Shown here: piece by piece, positions 44,441 to 56,559 of the stretch
Layout of the letters: each line of letters starts with the position of its first letter
Numbering within the stretch: position 1 is the stretch's first letter
From: Orychophragmus violaceus
Taxonomy: Eukaryota; Streptophyta; Magnoliopsida; Brassicales; Brassicaceae
Assembly (NCBI GenBank): GCA_030180135.1
Contig: CM058234.1
Span: 26,570,766 to 26,634,765, forward strand
Direction: 5' to 3'
DNA: 64,000 nucleotides
Translations under genes and position numbers: made by a program
Notes under the pieces: model-generated
What the model was told of the DNA's origin: nothing
The model's input: the letters and a program-made list of their open reading frames with translations, nothing else
Databases searched by the model: none

Positions 44441-44748
44441 TAAAAAGACATAACGGATGAGACTCTGGCGGATATCAAAGGAACCCTAGATTAGTCGTGA
44501 GATAGAGGGAAAAAAAGGAAAAAAATTAGTGGGGTCCACATAGAGAAGTAGTGACATAGAGCTCTATATGGAGAGTAAAAAACTGAACCATTATATATAT
44601 GGTTATATATATGATTCAGTGACCTTTTTATTCCTCCGCCTATAATCACGCCAATATATTGTTCTTCTTTGTAGCCCATTATTGCAATATCCAGAAATTA
44701 ACCTCTCAAAGATCTCAAGCAAAACGACCTGAAAGTAATGTTCGCTAA

Positions 44749-45152
44749 TGTTGTTACGGAAATTCGACATAGTCAATATTACGGGCTACGATCTGAAATG
44801 TCCGAACTACGGGGTGAAATACAAATGTAAAGTGAGGTCGAAATGATTCTTTATTGATCTTAAGGCCGGAGCTGAGCTATGAACAGGAAGGTATGAAGTG
44901 TGAGTCCGTCGAATGACGTGCTCGCTAAGCAATGCTTGAGGTCGGAGATTTATAGAAGTAGCTCAGCCTCTCGCAAGTTACAATGTGTCTGAAATGAAAA
45001 ACAAATGGTCCTATTTATAGCACTTGGATGCTGACTTCTCTTTGGGCCGTTGACTCCTTCGCGGGCTTATCTTCTTGGGCTGTTATCGAATATAATTGAT
45101 TTGGACAAGATTTTCAATGGGCTTTGGATGGGTGCTAAACCCATATCCAACA
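44749..45152 (-). repeat. 3' LTR of pol-less Tat element
   Basis: TGTTGTTACGGAAATTCGAC to CATATCCAACA, the mate of 51509-51912. Confidence 0.93.
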
Positions 45153-45389
45153 ATTAGTCCCCCCCAGTTCGTCGAGCCGTGATGCTGAGGTCGGCGAATT
45201 TCTTCGAGAATTTAAGTCAGGCGGAAATCTTGTTAGGTTGCTTCAGCCTCTGGTTTGTATCACACTTTTAGCAGAAGCGACGTGTCTTCACAGATATGCG
45301 TCTTTTGAATTACTGAAATATTTATTATTTTTATTTTTCGTCTCCTTGACTTCCGCGTCTTCTCCTTCGCAATCTTACGCCTTCTTTCC

Positions 45390-48170
45390 TTGTCGCTAGT
45401 GCTTTTGATTTTTCTTCAGACCTCTCGGGTTAGTATGCGAGCAGGAGTGGCTTTTTTTTTTATCTTCCAGCAGCAGCGATTCAGACTCTTCTGTGATTCG
45501 CAAGGGGTAGATTCTGTGCGATTCAGGCTTTCTCGTGACGACGAGGAGTACTTTCTTTCTCGGGGTGGCTGGATACTTTGTCCGTTCTGGGGTAATCCGA
45601 TGATGAAGAAACCCATCGCGTGTCAGCCGTTCTCTGATTTTTCTCTCCCTCCATTTTCTGATGACGAAAACTTGGATCCGCCCGCCGATGTTGAGCGAGA
45701 TGAAGGGAGTGAACATGATTCGGGTATTGGTGCGGGTACATCGGGTCGCGAGCGTGTGGGAGATGATTTGACTGAGCCAGGGGATGGTATTTCGGGGGAT
45801 AGTGCTTCGCTTCTTCTAGTCGTTCACATTCGGCGTTTCCGAAGGCAGGAAAGAAGAAGAAACCCAAAAAGAAAAAGGCTGCAACTGGTGATGGAGATTC
45901 GTGAAGGAAAGTGGCCGCTCGGCCGATTCCTCCGTTCATCTGTAATCAAGATTCCTTGGATTCGCTTTTGCAGGATCGTATTCGTATTCTCGGTCTTGAT
46001 TATCGTCTGCCGTTTTCGGGAGAGAGGCCCTGAAATGCTCCTCCTGGATGGGTTTGTTTGAATGAAAGCTTATTCTCTGAGTGTCATTTGTTGTTCCCCC
46101 TTCCGAGGCTCTTGGATGAATACTGCGAGATGATGAAGATAGCTATCTCTCAGCTTTGTCCGGGTGCTATTTGTAACATGATGGGCGCTTAATTATGGCA
46201 GCTGATGATGGTTTCGAGATGTCCGCCATTTTTTTGTAGGTTGACGTCTATAGCGGTTAATCGAGGGACCGCCGGGACTTTTTATTCGAAACTTTGCCTA
46301 AGCATTGTCTGAAGATTGTGTCCGATCCTCCGGACAAAACGGACCGTTGGCAGGACGGCTATTTCTTTGCGCGAATTAACAATGCGTTGACGTTCGATGT
46401 GAATATGGTCTTTTATTCGGCTTGGAATACTGATCCTGGTAGTTATCTTTCTTGCCCGTTCTTTTCTATCTGGGTGTTTTGCTGTTGTTTATGTGGCTCA
46501 TCTTTCTATTTGTTTATTTGTTCTGCAGACTGTTCCACTTCTGGTTTATGACTATGGATTTTTTTGAGAATTTGGAGAAGATGAAAACTCATCTTCCGGT
46601 ACCCTGGCCTTCGAGGAAGGATAAAGGGAACAAAGATTGTTTTGATTTGAAGGTTCAAGCTTGTTTTCAGAAAATTGATTCATGTATGGATCCTTCCTTC
46701 ATCCTTCCCCTTTTTTTTTTTTTGAGGTTGTGGCGTTGCGTCCACCTTTTGATTTCTTAATTGTTTTGTCAGAATTTCTGGGATCTTCTGGTCGTCCGGC
46801 CATTGTATCACTGCCTCCTCGTATTCTTGGCAAACGTCGTAAGGTTTTGAATGAGGACCGTGATTGCCCTGTTGTGAGTTATTCTTCTGGAGTGCTTGCC
46901 GCGAATGCAGGTGGTCCACCCGTTATTGATTTAGAGACGAGTCCTGTTGTTGCGGAGCAGGTTGTTACACGGTCGTCTGTAGACCAGAGTAGAGGGGCTG
47001 AATTTGATCTTGGTCGAGACCGAGAGGTCGAGTCTGTTCGCGTGTCCGTTCCTGATTCCGAAGTTCTGGGAAAGGGGCCCGTGCTTCCTGAGGAGGAACG
47101 TGTTAGTTTTGAGGCTTCCGACGTTTTGCGCTCTGCGGTGGCGGAGGAGGATCGTGAAGGGAGGGAATTGGTTTCCCGGGAGCCCGATCCGATGGACTTT
47201 TCCTGGTCGTATCATCAGACTGGGATGACTCCCTTTCTGGAGGATAGACGGTCATGTGCCAAATTTCTTCAGTTAGTCGCGATGAAACCTCTGCGGAAGT
47301 TAATTCCTATTGATGAGATGCTCAGGCCCGATCTTCAGGAAGATTTCAGTCACTGTGTTCTTAATGTAAGTTTGTTGGTCTCTCTTGATATTTTGTTGAG
47401 CCGTATGTTTGGCTGATCGTTCTTCATTTTCTTTTCTGCTTTTTTGTGTTTCTTTTGTAGTCGGCTGCTGCTTTTAGCCGGCTTAGGGATTGTTATGAAC
47501 TTGATATGAGTCATTCCGAGCTGGCAGGCAGCGTTCTTCGAGAACAGGTCGACGGGTTGGGTGGTTTAGATTGTGAGTTGGAGGTTGCTCGTGGTCAGCT
47601 TAAGGAAGCTGAGATATCTGCTTCTGCCGTGGTGCTTGTGAAGCGGAGTGTTGCGGTCCTCGAGAAAAAGATGGAGATCTTGAAGATGCAAATGGTGATG
47701 AGCGTCGCGAGGTCGAACGCCTGCGGTCGGAAGCTATCCATCTGGATTCTCGACGTGACGAGCTGCGAGCTTCCTTCGACGAGCGTCTCCTCGTTGAGCA
47801 GAGAGCCCGTTATGAAATATTCGCCGAACATCTTGTGAAGGTGAAGTCGGAGAGGGAGCGGGAAGAGCGTTATGTAGAGAAGCTTCTTGTTCTTAATCAA
47901 GTGGTTTCTGTTCTTGATGCATATCGATTGCTGGTTCAAGAAGGTATTCCTGCTCCTTATGCGTTGATTGCTCAGTTGGAACTGGACGAGCCTTCGCTTC
48001 GTCAAGAAGTTAGTGCGTTAAAGCCTGCTGCTCTGGACTGTCGTGATGCGTTTTCCGTGCCCTTTTCCATTGATAGTACTATTACTGATGGAGTGGCGGG
48101 CATGGGCGAGGTGATCGCTCCGTCTTTTGCGGCCGCGGCTACTCTTGAGGAGCCGGGCTCTTTAGATTGA
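45390..48170 (+). pseudogene. Antisense gene of the pol-less Tat element
   Basis: Plus-strand coding remnant opposite to gag. Around 45900-46180, spread over two frames, residues such as RIRILGLDYRLPF, SLFSECHLLFPLPRLLDEYC and MMKIAISQLCPGA match the PF04195-like domain of the other Tat antisense gene. TDRWQDGYFFARINN follows near 46340-46380. Splice-like borders occur at 46438 (GTAGTT), 46530 (CTGCAG) and around 47368-47460 (GTAAGT to TTTTGTAG). The C-terminal part (47461-48170) is a coiled coil (ELDMSHSELAGSVLREQVDG, VKRSVAVLEKKMEIL). Several frameshifts make it a pseudogene. Same layout, position and orientation as the gene at 34005-24404. Confidence 0.75.
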
Positions 48171-50082
48171 TTACGGGTTTGCGTTCTGTGTTTTGTTGTG
48201 GAGGTGCTCGGCTTTCGGCCTTATTCCTTCCTCTCTCTCTTTTTTTTGTAGCGGACTTGATTGGTTGCTTTCTGTATGTAAATGCTTATCTTGTGACTGT
48301 TTGCTGCGTCGTGATCTAGTTTTTCTGTTCGAAGAATGTCCTAATCCACCTCGGGAATTTTTCCTTTAGTTCCCGAGGTTTTACCGTTCGTCTTTATTGC
48401 TCTTCGAAACTTGATTTTGCATTGAAGGTTTCGTTGGTAACCGTTGTGCTGCTTTGGAAACTGTTCCTTTTCTGATTATAAATATTCCCTTGTTCCTTTT
48501 GTTTGTCGATCGGACTCATGTTCTGGTTTGCACATTATCACGTTCGGGTAGATCCCCACCGTAAGGCTGTGAGTCGACGTTTCTGTCCAATAGTTTTGGC
48601 GCTTGGGAATATTCCAGGAGTCTTTCCTGTTTATTGTCTTTGTAGTCGTGGGGGTGATTTTTGATTTGTTGCTGATTTTAGTAACGAGCCGGGGTCGGGC
48701 TGGTTCTCCTTCCTTTTTTGGGGAAGTAGGCGTGGCCGTTGTCAGACTGTCCAGGAGATCCGTGGGATCAGTTCTTGGGGCCCAGTTGTCATAGTGGGGT
48801 TGGTGTTTACCCTAGCTTGGACCGCTTTGATCAGTTGCCTTTGATTGGATCCTTTGTTTTTCCGAGGGCGGCTTTGCAGGGAACAAACGTTTAATGAGGC
48901 GTTTGTTGTTCGATTTTTCGTTTGTTCGCTATTGCCGCTTTCTTTTTATGTTTTCCTTTGTAGTGGGGACGTGGATCCTTGTTCGAGCGATACCGTCTTT
49001 CAAGAAATTGGCTTGTTTTGTTTTGTTTTGTTTGTGTTTGTGTTTTTTTTTTTTTTTTGGTTTCCTTGCAATTTTGATAAGGATTGTATTGAATGAAAAT
49101 GAGATTCGTTGTTATCTTCCTTGTATATTTTCTTTTTATGTTGTTTGCGAGTCGTTTCTCGGCTTTGGGCGAGATCAAATTTTAGGTGCGAGTACGTGCC
49201 CGGCTTATTCTGTTTTTGATTTTCTCGTATAGAAACAATGCTCGCCCCTTTACACACAAATGTTTGTGAGTGCGAGCTTAGGCTCGGCTTATGTCGTCAT
49301 CTGTCAAGTTACCTAGGCGCGAGTACGTGCTTGGCTTATCCTGTAAAGTCCCTTTCTATAGTTGTGCGAAGGAGGTTCGGCTTACAAAACTTTTCCAGGA
49401 GGCTCATGCGGATTCTGGGCCCGACTTACAAAAATGTGGCGCAATATGTCACTGTGCATGGGACACGTGTTTATTTGATCAATCATTTGGCCAGAATGTC
49501 GATAGTTAGTTGTTAGGGGGTTAAGTAGTGCAAAATTGTATGAAGATTTTTGGTACATTTTTCTTTTTTAGAGATAAGGATGACTGAGCCTTAAAGGCTG
49601 CCTACGTACTCTCGGAAAAGAGATCAAGTTGAGCGTAGTTCTTTTTGGTTGCTATAATAATACAAAAGAAAAACCTGCTTTCACCTTGGGCGGTTGTGAC
49701 CCAGAAAAGTTGCCTTTCAAAGGGTGCTAGAGTGTTCCATACTGATCGACGCGTTCTCTCTGTTCGTCGTGAAATTTTTCCTGGCTTTGCTCGTTGCGAT
49801 TGCATGTTCGGTGTGTCCGGGCAGCTCGAACTTCTTGGTCGTGGCGCCATTGCGTTTGATGGAGAGCTCTCATGGTTCTGATGCTCGCGGGGTCCTTCGG
49901 AAGGCGAGGTTGATTGAGTTGTTTGGTTCTAACGTGATTTTGATTGCCTCCTGTCCGCCGGGACCGAACTCGATGGTAAGCGAGTCGTTATAGCGTGTTC
50001 CGAAATTTACTTGGTTTCTGGAGGCGGGAGTAGTTTCCTCGCCACTTCTTATTTTTGTTGCGAAGGTCTTGTCTGCTCGTCT
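48171..50082 (-). other. Interior of pol-less Tat element between gag and antisense gene
   Basis: Where pol should lie, neither strand shows RT, RNase H or integrase motifs. An imperfect repeat GCGAGTACGTGC...GGCTTAT occurs about 49187, 49268 and 49320. A long T run sits at 49043-49060. The paired-hairpin element is at 49587-49622. Confidence 0.65.
49587..49622 (-). ncRNA. Hairpin-GTACGTAGGCAGC-hairpin, second copy
   Basis: On the minus strand CTCT-TTTCCG-AGAG (49622-49609) abuts GTACGTAGGCAGC (49609-49597), whose end begins AGCCTT-T-AAGGCT (49599-49587). The 13-base core is identical to the copy at 23243-23255, while both stems have different sequences that still pair. Confidence 0.6.
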
Positions 50083-51453
50083 CTACTTGCTGACGTCCCG
50101 GGTGCGTTCTTGTGTTGATTGTTCCGGACTGTCTGAAGTTGACGATCCTTCATTAGTTGTGCGAGTTCGTTCGCCGGCTGTGTCGGTTTTGTCGAGATTT
50201 TTGCGGTGAGCTCGTTTAGGTTGCATTTCGACAGTCGTTTCCTGTTTCTCCCACCGTCGGTCAAGGGGCTCTGGTTGTTCTTCTTCGCATATGGGCTGCT
50301 CTTTCATTTCTTCCCTTTCGGGAGAGGTTGCTGGCGTGCTTTGATCGGCCGGAGCCGTCGTTTCGCTCTGATATTTGCTGAATAGGAGGTTTTGTAGGTG
50401 CCGACACTCGGTGGTGTCGTGTACGGATCGTTGATGGAAGGTACAGAAAAGTCGGTCCTGGTTATCGGTTTGTGTGGGCTTGTTTTGTGCTCGGTGTCGT
50501 TGGACGATGCCGCGGTAGGTCCCTGGTCTCTTCCTTTTTTCGCTGAGGTGCCCCTGCGCGAATTCCTTTGTGTTTTCTGCTGAGGAGAGCTTTTTCATTA
50601 GCGAGTTCCATTTCTCTTTGGTTGTGGCAAAGGCTGACGCTCGGTGGAGGGCATCTTCGAGGGTTCATGCCCTATTCTTCATTAATTCGTAGCGGAGAGG
50701 CGATTCATGCCAGAGCCCATACCGTAGTGCTGATAGCCCTTCTTCGTTCGTCGTCGGGGTTCTGGAAGCAGTGGCTTCAAACCTGTTGATATATGACCTA
50801 AGAGGTTCCTTTGGCCCTTGTTTTATGGCCCAGAGGTCGCTGTCTGGAGTTTCTTCTCGGTCAACCGCAGAGTGATGTTCAAGAAAGGAGGTCGTTAGTT
50901 GGTTGTAACTGTCGATGGAATGTGCTTTCAGAGATAGGAACCAGTCGAGTGCTGCGCCACCTAGTTTGTTGACGAAGAGTCGACAGTAACCGGCGTCGCG
51001 TTCTTCTTGGGGGAGTCGTGTTCGCACTAGCGCAGTGTTAAAAGCTGTTAAGTATCGACGCGGATTTAAGGTTCCTTCGTAGGTTGGTAGTTTGATTCAT
51101 TTGAGGTGCCCGACCGGTGTGTTTGTTATTCTTACTATGAATGGTGTGATTTGATCTTCTTCGTGGAGTTGGTCGGGGCAGCTGTTGTTGTTTATGGTCA
51201 GTTCGTTGGCTGGATCTTCCAAGATTTCGACGAGAGGAGAGGGACCTCGGCCCTGGACGTTGAGAGCTCCGTCTCCCAGCTCATAATTATGAGGGGTGTA
51301 AGCTGTCGTGGTGCTATTTTCATGAGGATCGTTAGGTAGGGCTAACAGATGTACCTCGTTTAACGAGTTTTGTGAGTTCATGTTTTGGATGAGCGGGTTT
51401 TGAGAGGGAGGGCTCGGAGTTTGCTCGTATTGGTTCGAGAAGGGTCCTGTCAT
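50083..51453 (-). pseudogene. Gag of the pol-less Tat element, frameshifted
   Basis: Three minus-strand blocks in different frames. 51453-51097 is the Pro/Ser/Asn-rich N-terminus. 51027-50665 is the Gag domain (CRLFVNKLGGAALDWFLSL, LRSYINRFEATASR), close to the Tat Gag at 17070. 50598-50083 is the basic tail with a reduced zinc motif (FCTFHQRSVHDTTEC), parallel to FCDFHNKREHSTEDC there. Frame breaks lie near 51060 and 50630. It would have supplied particles and RNA binding, with pol in trans. Confidence 0.86.
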
Positions 51454-51491
51454 CTCGGCTTCGTCTTAGATCGTAAAGAAGTTTATCTTCT

Positions 51492-51507
51492 CCACAGACA
51501 ACGCCAA
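51492..51507 (-). other. Primer binding site of pol-less Tat element
   Basis: The minus strand reads TTGGCGTTGTCTGTGG two bases after the LTR, a diverged Gypsy TTGGCGCCGTCTGTGG-type PBS. Confidence 0.75.
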
Positions 51508-51508
51508 T

Positions 51509-51912
51509 TGTTGTTACGGAAATTCGACCTAGTCAATATTACGGGCTACGATCTGAAATGTCCGAACTACGGGGTGAAATACAAATGTAAAGTGAGGTCG
51601 AAATGATTCTTTATTGATCTTAAGGCCGGAGCTGAGTTATGAACAGGAAGGTACGAAGTGTGAGTCCGTCGAATGACGTGCTCGCTAAGCAATGCTTGAG
51701 GTCGGAGCTTTATAGAAGTAGCTCAGCCTCTCGCAAGTTACAATGTGTCTGAAATGAAGAGCAAAGGGTCCTATTTATAGCACTTGGATGCTGACTTCTC
51801 TTTGGGACATTGACTCCTTTGCGGGCTTATCTTCTTGGGCTGTTATCGAATATAATTGATTTGGACAAGATTTTCAATGGGCTTTGGATGGATGCTAAAC
51901 CCATATCCAACA
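51509..51912 (-). repeat. 5' LTR of pol-less Tat element
   Basis: Mate of 44749-45152. On the minus strand CTATAAATAG at 51780-51771 is a good TATA box for element transcription. Confidence 0.93.
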
Positions 51913-52263
51913 TCTAAGTCAGAGTTCTTTGTTCTCGGAGGGAGGAACCTGAATGAAGTAAAGCAGAAGCAAGTGTGGCAACAAAAGAAGAGATCGTTTT
52001 CAAATTCAGAACATGGAATGGGCCTCGACAAAGATATAAATCCCAACATAAGTTTGAATGAAGAAACTAAAGAAGTCAAGCCCAATGAAAAGTATTCAAA
52101 ATCAACAGTTGAGATTAAAAGAAAGAGATGGCTGAGATTGAAAGAGCTGCAACATATAAAAATTGCAGAGCTCTTGATGAAAGAAAAGCTGGTTGTAGAA
52201 CTGTACGAGCTGCTTTCTCCTTTCCTTTTGCAAAACCGTTTTGCTGCTTTATGTTTTGCCTGA
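51913..52263 (+). other. Open frame of unknown nature right of the Tat element
   Basis: About 115 codons open to TGA 52261-52263, rich in Lys and Glu (KRKRWLRLKELQHIKIAELL), possibly helical. The apparent start lies in the LTR, so this is the 3' end of a longer gene or exon cut by the insertion. I do not recognise the family. Confidence 0.35.
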
Positions 52264-52871
52264 ATATAGTCAATTGTTTAAGGTCCTAGGGCTTCTCGAT
52301 TTTTTTTTTGGTTTAAATTTAGAGCTTAGGCTTCTCGAATTTATTATAAATACAAAACTATGTAAATGACATTTCTAAGATGAAATGAAATTGTAATATT
52401 CAACATCTTCTTCTTCTTTTTAAAAAGACTAGGTAGGTACCCGCGCTACGCTGCGGATTTTGCGATTATATTTTTTATATATATCTATATTTTTTTAAAA
52501 AAAATTCATGTTAGTGAATTTGTGCTTCAATAATTTTGTAAAAATAAATATTTTAATGAGAACGATAAACTTAATCGTAAATTAAAAAAAATCAAAATGT
52601 ATAATATGTATGTTTAAAACATTGAAAAAGTAAAATGTCTCATGATGATGGAATATCCGATTTAATCGATTGGAGAGCTTCTTATTCATATCGGTGCTTT
52701 GCTTCTTGGACGTCATTCTTGGATGTCGTTTTGGCGATCTCCTCCTAAATATATTTTTTGTTACGGTATCTTTATTGGAAAAATGTGAAAATGTAAATGT
52801 TGTGTACAATGTGCAATATATGTTTCTTGGATATGAAGATTGTTAAAGATCTTTTTGTAGACGACTTTTTC

Positions 52872-53190
52872 TTATTGCTGGCATTGATTGTTTTTTTGTA
52901 GATTCACTCCAGATATGCAAACCTTTTTTGAGGTGACCCGAGATAAAGCAACATAAAGTTGTCCATGGGAGAAAACTGGCTTTGGGAGGTAGATTCTAAC
53001 ATGTTGCAAGTTTCGCCCTTGGCTTTTGTTTATTGTCATAGCATAACACACTCCGATAGAGAATTGCCTTCTTCTCATCTTGTATAGACAGTTTGTATTT
53101 GCGGTTGTCATGTTGATCCTTGGAATAGGCAGATATGCAAAAGCAGTTTTGTGATAAAGAACACACGTAATCAACTATGATAAACAAAGA
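52872..53190 (-). pseudogene. Helitron helicase (Pif1-like), C-terminal remnant
   Basis: About 100 codons with FSIGVCYAMTINKSQGRNLQ and VFSHGQLYVALSRVTSKK, the last two conserved helicase motifs of the RepHel protein that unwinds DNA in rolling-circle transposition. The N-terminal Rep domain and the remaining helicase motifs are absent. It is a relic of the element's own gene. Confidence 0.88.
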
Positions 53191-53682
53191 GCAATCAAAG
53201 GAAACTGGTACATATTTAGGCAGCTATAAGTAACTCTGATATCATATACACAAACTATACTAAACACCTGCAATCCATCGGCTCTCTTCCCAAGTTATAC
53301 TATTTTCATGTTTTTAGTTCTACAACTCAAGAACTAAAAACTCAAGAAGATCAACTACAATGTTCCGTGGATGAGAAAGTAACTATTGATGGAAGCACTG
53401 ATATAGCTAAAAAATTGAATTCATGAAATAACTGGACTCCTATTTACGCATGTTTCTTAAGCAAGAAACATGAAAATAGTATAACTGCATTTTACAGGAC
53501 ATAGAAATTTGTAAATAGCAAATGATTTTGTGAAGATTAGTGACCATCTAAACTACCACAAACTTATAATTCTGTTTTATCTGTGAATGCACATTAGTGA
53601 ATATCCAAATCAAATTCTTTTCAGTATTTGATTCTTTTTCTTGATAGAATTCTGTGAAGAACAAGGGGGAAAAAGAAAGCTA

Positions 53683-54527
53683 ACTTTGGCCTTTGTTTGA
53701 GAAGATCCATTTGCAACCCACTGTTGCCTAGTTTGGTTCCAGAGGTTCAATCCTAGCCATGAAGAAAGAACAGAGACAACACTTTTTCGAGGGAAACGAC
53801 ACCATTGAAGAACAAAAATGAGAATAGACAAACCATGATGTAAATTTGAGAGTCGAGGATATAATTCGTCAAGATGCAGGGAAAAACATACCAATACACT
53901 ATAGATAAATGGATGAAATAATGCATAAAAGTAACATTTCTGGGTTGAAACTTATTATGAACAGGTCAGGTTTAATTAGTGGTAAATTTGATTGGGAATA
54001 TTCAGCAACAGCCAGTATCTACGTATTATGAGACCAAAGTTTTAATGTTGAAACAACAAATACTATCTAGAGAAATGTAGCTGAGAAGGTAGGCCAAAAA
54101 CCATCTACAAATATTAAAAGTGGGCCGATCAACGTAATGAGTACGATAATACCATACATATATAGTTTCAAAGTTGAATAAATCAGACCCTTTGAATGGT
54201 CTTTCATTATTTAGAAAACAACCCAAGCAAATGAAAAATGTGAGAAAGGATCACTGCAAACAACAATGTGTGGAAATTTAAACTCACCGTTTTTTTACAA
54301 ATTCATTGGGGTTGCTACTACTTGCAGAAGTAACAATGTTGTTAGTGAAGCTGATAGAAGACACGCTTCTTTGTGCTGTTATCCATCTCGCAGGTGCTCG
54401 TGCTCCAGAAGTCGTCTGATACGCTTGGCTTCTTCACTAAACGACCTTGAATCCTTAAACCTTTAGACGGCTCATCCACTGCAACTATAAGCGGTGGTTT
54501 ATTGCAGCATCCAAAACAACCTTTGTA
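53683..54527 (-). pseudogene. DUF4050-family gene fragment, two exons with intron retained
   Basis: The exon starting 54527 (acceptor CAACAG) encodes YKGCFGCCNKPPLIVAVDEP, then KGLRIQGR and DDFWSTSTCEMDNS, which I recognise as the conserved N-terminal part of a plant family of unknown function (DUF4050, from memory). A small shift follows MDNST. A second block at about 53766-53683 encodes LNLWNQTRQQWV, the next conserved part. The final part of the family is missing. Retained introns imply copying at the DNA level, as Helitrons do. Confidence 0.75.
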
Positions 54528-55361
54528 CTGTTGCAAAACCCACAAAACAAAAAACGCCAATGAGAAGAATTTCATTAGAACTGCAAAAAATAATTGTGGA
54601 AAATATGTTCTTGAAATAAACAAAAACGCAAGAACTAAGAATTAAGACTCTTTGCAGCCACAAACATAGATTCCACAGAGAGCTAAAGATATGGTTTTTA
54701 AATCAAAAGAAGAGAAGAACATGATAGAGTGACAAACAAAAAACAAAACATGATGCATATGAATCAAGTCACAATATTTATCCTCTAAAGATTATGAAGT
54801 GGAGTTTCCATTGATGAGCTTAACCTAGGATATTGATACCTAATGCAATGCACCAATCCGAATTAGAGACACTCACAAAAGTAAAGAAAGGAAACCACTT
54901 TCAATCCTGAGATGAAAAATAGCAAAACTAAAACTTGAGAGATGCTTTGAATCCATATTTTTGCTTAAAATGCAAGCAACAAGCACGGCTGCCATATGGA
55001 GAGATAGTAGTAGCTAACCTAACCTACAAGTACATCTAGATAACAAAGTTAAAAACTTGTACTCCATTTTCAAAAGATTCCTCTGCCTTTCTCAGTCATA
55101 TACAAACATGTAACACAATCACAGACAAAGGGAGAAGATTATATCACTCACCCCATGCAACCAAATAACTGGTAGATCCAAGAGGGTATATATTCACTGA
55201 TATGCATTTACAGCAACCAAATTAGCGATCTTCTAATCAAGACCCTGATCATAGGTAAGAGAAGTCTCACAACCCTGCAATTTCAAATATCCTAATCAAT
55301 CACTGAATCAGAAAAAAAAACCCCACTCTGTTAATTTCTTTGGAAGTGATGGAAACATACT

Positions 55362-56017
55362 CGCAATTAACTATGCTTGCTCCCATTGCTATGTCGTTGT
55401 TGATTTGAATAAACCTGAGAAAAGAAGATTGTAGCAACCAGTAGCTTGATATGCATCACTCTGCAGTTAGTTTGCCAACATGAGAAAAAGCGAGAAATGT
55501 AAGGAAAAAAACTGAAGCACAGTGACAAAAAGACTTTGATTAGATTGGTAGTTCCAGGAACTTACTGTCCAGTAAGTGAAGAGTCTTGTGTTATTGTCAC
55601 CATACAGATCTGGGCTCACCTGTAGTAAAGTAGCAAGATCAATATACTAAACATGAAAAGAATTACACACAAAACATATTCACATTTCCAAGATATTAGC
55701 CGAAGAGAGAACAATAGCGTACCTGCCAGCCAGCTTCGATACTGTTCAGATCTTGTCCGAATGAGCCACCAAGAAGCCATATCTGTGACAAGCTGAACTC
55801 ATTCTGCTTCTGTATCTTTGGCTCCCACACATTTATAGTTGCCTTAGCTCAATAGTACTTATCTCCTTCCACATAAGCTATCGCATAATACAATTCAAGA
55901 AAACCAAAACATAGAACATATCCTCAGGTCAAGAAACCAACACAAAAGAAACTTTTTCTACATAGCCACACTTGACTCACCTGGTCTGAAGACATCATTT
56001 TCTTTAGTCCTCCTCAC
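55362..56017 (-). pseudogene. Neprosin (DUF239) domain gene fragment, several exons
   Basis: Minus-strand blocks in family order: 56017-55982 (RTKENDVFRP), about 55879-55723 (AYVEGDKYY, stop, AKATINVWEPKIQ, QIWLLGGSFGQDLNSIEAGW), 55619-55566 (VSPDLYGDNNTRLFTYWT) and 55460-about 55362 (SDAYQATGCYNLLFSG, then a one-base shift into FIQINNDIAMGAS). Borders are GT-AG. This is the neprosin peptidase family (PF03080), of which only the middle is present. A stop codon and a frameshift show it is not functional. Confidence 0.85.
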
Positions 56018-56460
56018 GCTGGCGCCTACGATGTCAGGGTTAACCCTCACCCTTAACGACATCTAAGGATCTCCGAGTTGAGGGTAACATCCCGAGAGCA
56101 AAGTGAACGATCGGGACCGGAGACACGACCGGAGACACTTGGTCGATCCAATCGCATGTGATGAACTCACGGATCTGCAGGTTTGTCGATTCAGTGGTCA
56201 GATACAAGAAAAATGAGTATAACTATAGATCGATCGGATATAATTGGAGAGATGGTCGATGAACCATACACGGCGGAAGATCGGCAAGCTTTTCCGGCGA
56301 GGATAAGGCGACATCGGAGAAGGCAATTTACATGACTACGACTGTCAGTTTTTTTCTGTGCAACCATCGACCTAAATCCCAATCAACACAAAAATCAAAT
56401 TAAACGGAGAGAGAAGGAGACACAGGTGGATTCAGACGTGGAGAAAAGATGTTATAATTT
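56018..56460 (-). other. GC-richer segment, possibly another captured fragment
   Basis: The minus strand at about 56180-56050 stays open for roughly 40 codons with ordinary codon-like composition, but I do not recognise it. It may belong to the Helitron cargo or to its 5' end. Confidence 0.25.
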
Positions 56461-56559
56461 GATTGGGTTTTTTCAGTTATTGACATGTCAACACCAGGTG
56501 GCTTGAAATGGCTGAGTTGGCAACACCAGGAAGATACATTGTTCTATTACTGTGTTGAT

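Larger units (their letters stand above)
44749..51912 (-). mobile_element. Tat-type Gypsy without pol, with gag and antisense gene
   Basis: LTRs 44749-45152 and 51509-51912 (404 bases each, roughly 12 differences). Flanks GCTAA and TCTAA are an imperfect target duplication. The PBS (51507-51492) and the GGGGGGGACTAAT polypurine tract next to 45153 set the minus orientation. The 6.4-kb interior encodes Tat-like Gag (minus) and a PF04195-like antisense gene (plus). I find no RT, RNase H or integrase motif, so it is non-autonomous. Confidence 0.88.
52428..56460 (-). mobile_element. Candidate gene-capturing Helitron (5' end not defined)
   Basis: Minus-strand order: neprosin gene fragment, DUF4050 gene fragment, C-terminal piece of a Helitron helicase, then a terminus with a short GC hairpin (CCGCAGCGTAGCGCGG, 52456-52441) and CTAGT (52432-52428). 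Helitrons end in a hairpin plus CTRR, and the helicase points toward that end, as here. The base after CTAGT is C, not the expected T, and I cannot find the TC start, so the right limit is a guess. Confidence 0.6.

Noticed and set aside
48845..49257. Short open frames with long Phe or Lys runs on both strands
   Set aside because: They come from T-rich tracts near 49020-49060 in a non-coding part of the Tat element.
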